NCBI GenBank assembly: GCA_013396915.1
Contig: VWZL01000357.1
Location: 62,001 to 126,000, forward strand
Reading direction: 5' to 3'
Length of the DNA stretch: 64,000 bases
DNA from: Stercorarius parasiticus
Lineage: Eukaryota; Chordata; Aves; Charadriiformes; Stercorariidae
The notes beneath the pieces are model-generated. The model worked only from the letters and a program-made list of their open reading frames with translations, was not told the origin of the DNA and ran no database searches. Shown here piece by piece: positions 56,296 through 64,000 of the stretch. Position numbers and translations under genes: made by a program. Position 1 is the stretch's first letter, and each line of letters opens with the position of its first letter.

Positions 56296-58085
56296 ATTGC
56301 CATGAAAATATCTGGATGCTGAGGAACAGTTGCAATGGTTCCTGGCCATTTTCTAGCCAATCTCTGTATTGAAATGGATCTCATCTTTTGGTGAGGTCTT
56401 CCAAACCTGTCACTGGCAGAGTTACTTCAGGGCCCACATTAGCGGTCAGTTGCCGGGCATCAGCTTGCGAGCTATGGCAAAGCCCACTGCAGAGGGACAC
56501 TGATGGATGGCCAATAACCTGGACTGGGAACTCCACAGTGTGTATCCACACAGATTTAGCAGCTTGGACCTGTTTTTGCATAATTCAGTACCCAGTTAAT
56601 GCTATCTTCCCTGGGTTATTAGACTGGGGAAGAAGCGGGGAACGTGCCCTCCACTTCCAGAGCTGAGCTGTTTCCACGCTGCACTGCCCACTGACCCTGC
56701 TGTGCCCCAGGTGGCTGCAAGCAGCAGCAAGGACCACATTGTCTCTTCTCCAAGACCAAGCAAGAACAGGACACCAGGGCGAATGATTCATCCCTCCATC
56801 TCTTCAGATTATCTGGATAACTGACTCTTGACCAGCTAACACAGTAAGTGTTGATGCTATTTAGTAAAGGTGGTGAAAGCTGGGGGGCATGAGTTGAAGA
56901 ATTTCAGCATGAAATTGAAAAAGATCTGTCTCTAATGATCTGCTGGAAGAAGAAATGGCATTGAAAGCCTTTTCTCATGGCTCTGTGTGCTGTCATAAAC
57001 CAATGCACAATGAAAGGCATTCAGAGTCAGCTTATAAATTATTTTAAGCTTTATTGCAAATTGCCCTAAAGATACCGTAGTATGACATGGCATAAGTTTG
57101 TTGCCCATGACATTTATTTTAATTCCTCCAACATGACAGCTTGCCACAGAGTCTGCAGTGTGATTCAAGAATGGAACAAAGTGCAAACAAATGTTAATGT
57201 GCCATATGCAAACAACATTTAAATTTGCTGTTGGCATCATAATTCAAAGCATTATTCAGGGAACTTCCAGCCATGACCCTTATTAAAAATGTCAGTCTGC
57301 AGCAAAGTACTTGCATGCATATGAAACAAAATAAATCTGCAGGCTTTTTAAAATTATCTTTGATTGGGATATGCTTAAACTTTTTTACTTATTGCTACTG
57401 ACACCAGCATACACCTTCGAATCTTTATTAGAAAGGTACCTACCTTTATTAATAAAGTATTGAATCATATACTTTTTACTGTGAACAAGATGGACTTCAT
57501 CCATTACAATAGTTTAAGGACCAAAATGTCAATTTTGCTTTTAATTTCAGAATTTTACATCAAATTTGAGAAAAGTTAGCTCAAAAAGAGGGAGACCTAC
57601 AGTAAGTTTAGCCACAATCCATGTAATCACTTTATGTTAAAAGGACTTTTTGTCCAGGAAATATCACCTAAACCAATAGACTGCTGTAAGATGTATGATT
57701 TCTGATGAAAGTGCATTCCAGGAGAAAACTTTTTGCAACTGCAAAATTCGTCAGGAAATAGAAGACCTGATAAGTTAGTATAGCCAGCAGAATATATACT
57801 CTTAAAAGCTTTCTAATAAGACTGAAGCAATTAATTCCAATAACCTCAAATAATAATATGAATCAAGGTCCACAGTGTTCAATGTACTGAATGCTAAACT
57901 AATAAGGCAGGTTCCTGGCAAAAATGTGGGGGAGGATGATCCTTTTCTTCACGTCAAACAACAATGGAGAGGTCCCCAAAATGCTTAGCCCTGTCTCTCC
58001 TCTGTCAGTGAGGGTATATCACCACACCCCTAACACATATTTTACTAACTGTAACAGTTGTAATACACTGCATTGGTCAGATACC

Positions 58086-58130
58086 TACCTTCTGATGTCA
58101 TCTTGACCTATCTTGTCAAGATAGAAGGTA
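58086..58130. repeat. Short cruciform-type palindrome
   Basis: CTATCTTG-T-CAAGATAG (58108-58124) is a perfect palindrome around one base. A looser outer pair, TACCTTCT and AGAAGGTA, surrounds it. The sequence lies in intergenic DNA and no role is evident. Confidence 0.6.
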
Positions 58131-59662
58131 AACATTAACATTTTTCCCAATGGCTTTTGATAACACTATACCTATATATAGTGTCAGCACTAGGCATGTG
58201 TGTGTGTGCGCGTCCTGTCAGCTTGTATATATGCCTGAGTGTGTCTGGCCAGAAAACTCTTTCATCCAAGGTTTTCAATTCCCAATAACAGGACATAATT
58301 ATGTCTCTTCAGTCAGATTCTTCTAATGTTGTTTTGTTCTATCCAAAAGCAAATGCAGCCAGCACACTTAGTCCCATAAACATTTGTCACAGATGTCTGT
58401 ATAGTGTTTATTCCTGACTGGCTGTGCTTGGTAGAGGAGTACTTGCCTGTGTGTTTTGTATTCATCAATGTCGTGGCATTATAAATTTGTCTTTAAAATC
58501 TGGCAAGTTTTGAATAGTTCAGGAAGGTTTTGTTCATCCTATGGTGGATCTGTAATTACATTTTAAGGTTTTTCACTATGGTTTCACTAATGTGATTTTT
58601 GGTTTAGGAAAAAGAAGGTGTATCAGTGTTCAGTATTACCATTCCAGGTAAAAGCACAACATCCTAAGAAACCCTGCATCTATGGCTGATATACCCATTT
58701 GCATGAATCAGGTCAGCAGAGATGGATACAAGACCTGCATTTATTGATTAAGGAATCTCATCCGAGAGAGATCTTCATAGCTTGCTGAATTTGAGATTCT
58801 AAAGGTTACCACCAAGTAATATTAACTTTGCTTTTTTGCTGCCCAGAGAGTGCAGATCTAAGCACCGTGGAGCAGTAGGGATGAGAACCGCAATGGGGCT
58901 TAGACCCTGATTCGATTCCAACACTTGGTGGAAGGAGAAGCTGGGAAGCTGCACAGGCAGCTAACACTGCTGTCTTCCGACTGACAATGAGCCCAGTCAA
59001 CTCCATCAGGCTGTGAAAAGTCTCAAAAAAAATAAACCCTCAGGTCATTCAAGTGAAATTCTTTCAGTCCTTGGAGAAAAAAAGTGGTGAAATTAAGATT
59101 GTCATATGACTTAAGGATTCATATTACTAGGAAGGTTTGGGGGCATTCAGTTGCTGAAAAACACTCTGTCTGAGAGAGAGGAGGTAGATAGCCTCTGGGA
59201 GCTGAGGCTGGCATGAGTGGAGGAGCTCTAAACTCAGGAATGAGGAAAAAAGTTGGCAGGTAGTTGTGTAATCACCATACATGGTCCTAATATGCAGCAA
59301 AGCAAAATGCAATTCAAGTGATGGCAATAAAAGCATCAAATCCTAGAGGCTGTACTTCCTAAAGAAAGAAGCTAGTAAGAGTGGCTAGAACTATAGTCAA
59401 ATGTAAAATCTGCCCAGACAGCTGTTCATAAAGTTTTGTACCACATCCACACAGATACTGGGGTAAAATCAATAAGAAATACTTCATAAGCGTAGCTGGT
59501 CGTTGACTTACCCCTTTTCCTATTCACAGCAATATCACTTTATGCAACGCACAGGGTTGCCTTCCTTGAAACACACAGTAACTCTGGGAGTGTTTTACTA
59601 TTAGTTTCTCAGGGATTTCGTTCTTGCGTTTACAACAGCACCACTGCAACACTTTTTTGCTC

Positions 59663-60102
59663 GCAGAATCACAGAATCATAGGGTTGGAAGGGACCTCTG
59701 GAGATCATCTAGTCCAATCCCCCTGCCAGAGCAGGGTCACCTAGAGCAGGCTGCACAGGAACGCGTCCAGGCGGGTTTTGAATGTCTCCAGAGACAGAGA
59801 CTCCACCACCTCTCTGGGCAGCCTGTGCTAGTGCTCTGCCACCCTCAAAGTAAAGAAGTTCCTTCTCATGTTTAGGTGCAACTTCCTATGTTCAACTTTG
59901 TGCTCGTTACCCCTTGTCCTGTCACTGGGCACCACTGAAAAGAGCCTGGCCCCATCCTCCTGACACCCACCCTTTAAGTATTTATAAGCATTGATGAGAT
60001 CCCCCCTCAGCCGTCTTTTTTCCAGACTGAAGAGACCCAAATCCTTCAGACTTTCTTCATAAGAGAGGTGTTCCAATCCCCTCATTTTAGTAGTCTCTGC
60101 CC
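59663..60102 (-). repeat. CR1 LINE, 3' fragment of another subfamily
   Basis: A CR1 3' end starting CAGAATCACAGAATCATAGG and GGTTGGAAGGGACCTCTGG. The minus frame 59828-60085 keeps [20 protein letters not shown] and [15 protein letters not shown], diverged from the copies at 34918, 43281 and 45155. The 5' truncation is near 60102. It is moderately old. Confidence 0.93.
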
Positions 60103-63100
60103 TTGGGGCCCCCCATGGACCTAGGCCCGCCCCTAGCCCTGCCCCATTCCTTCTGTGATCAGCTGTACATCACCCGCTTTCAGGCCTCTGAGCCAGGGCT
60201 TGAACAAACCTTAGATATAGTAGCCTTTGATGCCTTGTGCAGGAACAGGAGGGAGTGTCAGTGGAAAGAAAGAAGTGTGACCTCTTTCAGTATCTCTCAC
60301 CCTGTGGGCGTTAGACCAGAAGATGCATTAGCCTTACAACATATTGAATTAATTTGTCCAATTGTGGCTTATAATGATCACATGATGCTTTATGTACATT
60401 GTTCTTGAGATGCCCTAAAGCAACACACATGTTCTGGCATAATCTGTGCTTCTAAAGACAGTTTCAAGAGCCTGTGGTGTATTGGCTCTCTGTGGTTCCA
60501 GTTAGACTGTTAGGCACAGATAGCTGAAGCTTGCAGGAGTTATCTATTGTCTTTCATCCATATACATTTATCAGATGTCACCATTTATATTCTAGCAACA
60601 AACTCTCACAGGGCACAAATGCCTTTGATGCCTGTAAAGCCCAAGTTTATTAAAATGGGTGAAGAATAAAAAATGTGTATCCCGATCACAGCTCAGATAT
60701 CTGGCAGCTGTGACAGATCTCATATCTCATGATATATCATTTTTCTAAGTCATCTGAGATCCATGCAGACATGAAACATTCTGTGATCCCCAGTCTTTGG
60801 GAAGGCTGTTCAAGCAATCCTTTGGACTTTGATTTGCATAGTGTGGTAAGCATCTCCCATTATGCAAAAAGAGTAGATGTTACCTGTTCAGTGAGTAAAA
60901 ACATTCTTTCCATTCATCTCTCACAAAGCTCACCCTGAGACCTGTGGGAGCTGAAGGTGTGGGAGGCTGTTCCCCTCACCGCAGGTAGGTGAGCAGGTAA
61001 GTCCCTTCACCTCTTCAGATGTGGCACACATGGACTGGAAGACAAGTGACCTGAATCCCATTCTCGCTGGTCATATTTGTCTTTTGTTCAGACCTTGTAC
61101 GCCTGGCAATTGGTGTTGTTTCTTTGTTTTTAACACAGCCCAGTGATGTTTTCAGGTTCCATTAAACTTCACGTTGAACCAACTCTTTGTGCACACACTT
61201 CTATCTTCAGTTTCTTCCCACAGGATGTATGAATTGGTGGATCGATCGAGGATCAAAGTGGCACCTGATTTTTCTGATTGGGGACAGAAAAAGACCCTTG
61301 AAAGACTCACCTTTTACCAGAAAAAAGAGCAGGAAATATCCTTTGGTTAACGAAGCTGGGGAAAGGATTAATAGAATTGATGAAAGCAGTGGAAAACTAT
61401 TTCCACAGACAACTGTCTCTTCGCACCACTTCTCATGAAACATTTTAATACACTTATTTTTGTGCCCATGAAGGAAAAGGTGGTGGTCCCAAGCTTTTTT
61501 CTCACGTTAGAGAATTTGTTGTAGAAAGGAAAACAATCTCTCTGCTTCTCACTTAGTTCAAGTCAACTGTTTTGAAAAGTCTATTTTTGGATTTCTGATT
61601 AAAGTCTCCCTAAAGTTCTTAATCAATCTGAATCTTTCTTTCTTCTTGAGTTGCAATTACTATTCTTATTTAAAGGAAATGCATTTAAAATTACTCCACC
61701 ATTTCAGAAAAAAAGAATCTGAGGTTTTGGAGATCAAATATCTGAAGTGAAACACTGCTGCTCTGCAAGTCAGTGGAAATTCTCCTGAGGTACTAAAGTT
61801 ACCATAAGCAGGAGAATGAACAGGGTTTGTTTGAAACTCATACCTCAGAGACATCCAGAGAAGCCCTCTTCCAGGCCTGCTTTTCATCCTTCAGCTTCAG
61901 AAACAGAGACTGACACCTTCAGACACAGAATATCTCAAGTCTCTTCACGTGAACATGATGGGAAGTGAGATTACCTTCTGAATGCTGTGTCTGAATTTAT
62001 GCAGATATTTGTTATTCCCATTCCAGGTAGTCTGGGATTACAGATTGCACACTTGGTTCAATTTTTATTACTTAAACCAAAGTAGCTGCCAAAATAACCT
62101 ACCACAAAAATTCTTTTGTCCTATTTCTGCACCGCATTATTGCTGGTTTTTGTCTGCCTGTTCCCTTCTGAGGAAGACAATGTGTTTTATCTCCATTAAA
62201 TCTGAACAATGACTCATCCTGCAATGGCAACACAAAGATAGAAAATTATTTCTGAACCCCATCCTCAATAACATGCAATGGAGAGGTCTCTAGTGGCTGT
62301 AAGAAGACATGAACACAGAATAGCTGATTCACCTGGCAGTCAGAGGAACAGGCTGCCACTGTTTCCAATTTGATTCCTATTTAACTACAAAATGCTTTCT
62401 AAACAAGAAATTCTACCAAAATTAATTAAGAGAAACTTTAATACAAAGCTAAAAACAGTCTGCTTATGGCATTTCTTCCATTTCCTTTCCAGCATGCCCT
62501 GGGGCTTTGGCCCTTGGTTTCACAGTGCTGTTGGGCTGCTTGAATTCATTTTCAGTCTTCAAAGGAGAAAGTTTGTCATCAGTGTCAATCAAAAGGTAAT
62601 TCAAGCTGTTGTGTTCTGCCTCTTAACAATACATCCGATCAAATATACGCAATCGAGCACCATTTTTTCTTACCATTTTCCTGAATTTCCTCTACCACCC
62701 AAGAACATTTTTAAATATCTCAAATTATCTTACATTTGGTAATGTCTATGAGCTTCCCCTTTTGGAGATACTCCAACAACAGGACCCTAAATCTAATTTA
62801 GGGTTCTTGCCTCATCTAACAATCTTGTAAACAATCAGTTTCTTCTCATGGGAAATCCATTTAAAAGGAGCAACTGCAGAGAAGTTCCTTTTGGACATGT
62901 AGGAAGGTGTTCTGCAGAAAGAAAACAGTAACCTCACTTTTCACTCGGCTGGAAGTAGTGGAGTTTGCAGTGCATGAATAAAGTGCCTGTGAAGGCTCAG
63001 CCAACCGAACTCGTATTCTCTCCTTCACAGTTATAGCTGTGTCTGAGGGAAACCAGGTCAGCTCCCTCAGTTCCTCTGGCAGGTGAACAACTTGTTCCCT

Positions 63101-64000
63101 TCTTTTTCTATTGTTTGTTTGGAAATCAAAAGGAATGACTTTCAGAGAGAAAGCTGGTCTTGTACGAATTAATCAGCTGTTTGTGGGGGAATCTCCTCTG
63201 AGGCCATACAAGGAAAGGAAAAGCCAGCACTTGCTTCAGGAAGCAAGCCCTTAGCGGGGTACTGCAAAGACAAATCAAGGCACCCAGTTGCCTTGCTGGT
63301 GAGAGTAGGCTGAGGAAGACCCTGCTGTAAGGCACACCAGCAGTGGGATGTGGAGGAAGCTGTGTACGGCAAGACTTTTAAGACTATTTCAGCACAGAAA
63401 GATGCAATCAGGGGCCACTGGGATTTTCCAAAGCATTGGAGCAACTCAGGTGCTTTACACCCCCTTACTGGAAATCCCTATCTGGTTCTTCCAGTGCTTG
63501 CAAATCTGGCTGATCATCTGAGCATTACCCACAAATGCCCAGAGCCAAGCGGGAAAGATGTGGTCCTAGAAACCTTCCTTACACGTATAGCCAAGTTAAC
63601 AGGCCAAATGCAGCAGCAGCAAGGCAGCCCTCTCAGCCAGCCACCTCTTCTAAGCCCACTGCTACAAGCTTTGTATGTGGTGGCAGGTGAGGGGACAGGT
63701 TGAGAGGATTTGGAGAAGTGCTCTCAGTCCCTGTGGGGAGTGAGGGGAGAACACAGCACCAGAAGAAAGGTAGGTCTTGAGTAGGTATCAGCAACTTACA
63801 AGTTAAAAATTGAAGGTAAATTGAAATGGAAATCTCAATATGCCTCTCTAGCTTAAGAGGTCTGGGTATTCTGCTTTTTCACACATAACACACAAGCGTA
63901 GTCTCATACTTTCTAACATCAAGCAGAGCATGCCTAAGTGGTAACAGCTTCATTTTTGATCACCTCCACATGATTTTTTCCATTCACTCTTCCATATTCC
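60103..64000. other. Intergenic sequence to the window end, nothing recognised
   Basis: The first 60 bases are unusually rich in C and G (GGGGCCCCCCATGG, GGCCCGCCCC) right after the CR1 truncation. Two frames of 101 and 117 codons (60103-60408, 63350-63703) resemble no family I know and lack clear splice or promoter context. I see no further repeat or RNA gene. Confidence 0.55.

Larger units (their letters stand above)
49416..59662. other. Intergenic sequence without recognised genes
   Basis: I looked for exons of neighbouring genes and found none. Structural items are listed separately at 49729-49816, 56120-56295 and 58086-58130. A single N is at 55181. The part around 54900-56800 is somewhat richer in GC and has several overlapping frames of 60-100 codons in both directions, but none resembles a known protein. 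Confidence 0.55.

Noticed and set aside
60103..60408. 101-codon frame beside a CR1, considered as a retroviral or domesticated gene
   Set aside because: No motif of a retroviral or transposase protein is visible and there are no flanking terminal repeats.
63350..63703. 117-codon frame near the window end, considered as an exon of a neighbouring gene
   Set aside because: It is not recognisable as any protein I know and has no convincing splice context.

Overview
The window is vertebrate nuclear DNA, almost certainly from a bird. It carries many CR1 LINE fragments with the avian-type tail (ATTCTATG repeated), very low gene density, spliceosomal exons with GT/AG borders and a CpG-rich promoter. 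It comes from a draft assembly: there are N characters at 25454, 25721, 29383, 30628-30629, 30928-30956 and 55181.

One gene can be recognised: the 5' part of GLRA2, the alpha-2 subunit of the inhibitory glycine receptor (a Cys-loop chloride channel), on the minus strand. In transcription order the window holds a CpG-rich upstream region (about 30560-31400), coding exon 1 with the start codon and signal peptide (30266-30333), exon 2 (present twice, 28197-28330 and 24548-24681), and two 68-bp alternative exons, 3A (4694-4761) and 3B (4530-4597). The alternative exons differ at two residues (V-T versus I-A), the known alpha-2A/alpha-2B splice pair. Exon 4 and everything downstream lie beyond base 1.

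The second copy of exon 2 sits inside a 3381-bp block (22073-25453) repeated at 25722-29102 with only three substitutions noticed. All three junctions carry single Ns, and a 29-bp overlap marks the ends of the pieces. I read this as a false duplication between haplotypes or contigs, not as biology. A gene model taken literally from this assembly would be wrong.

From about 31.4 kb to the end I see no gene. This is upstream flank holding CR1 pieces, short tandem repeats, a 176-bp inverted duplication (46179-46354 and 56120-56295, one mismatch) and an unusual interleaved pair of inverted repeats (49729-49816). None of the longer open frames there resembles a protein family I know.

I found no previously undescribed biological system. 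The points most worth checking are the false duplication of exon 2, the splicing logic of the 3A/3B pair, the inverted 176-bp duplication and the interleaved inverted repeats.
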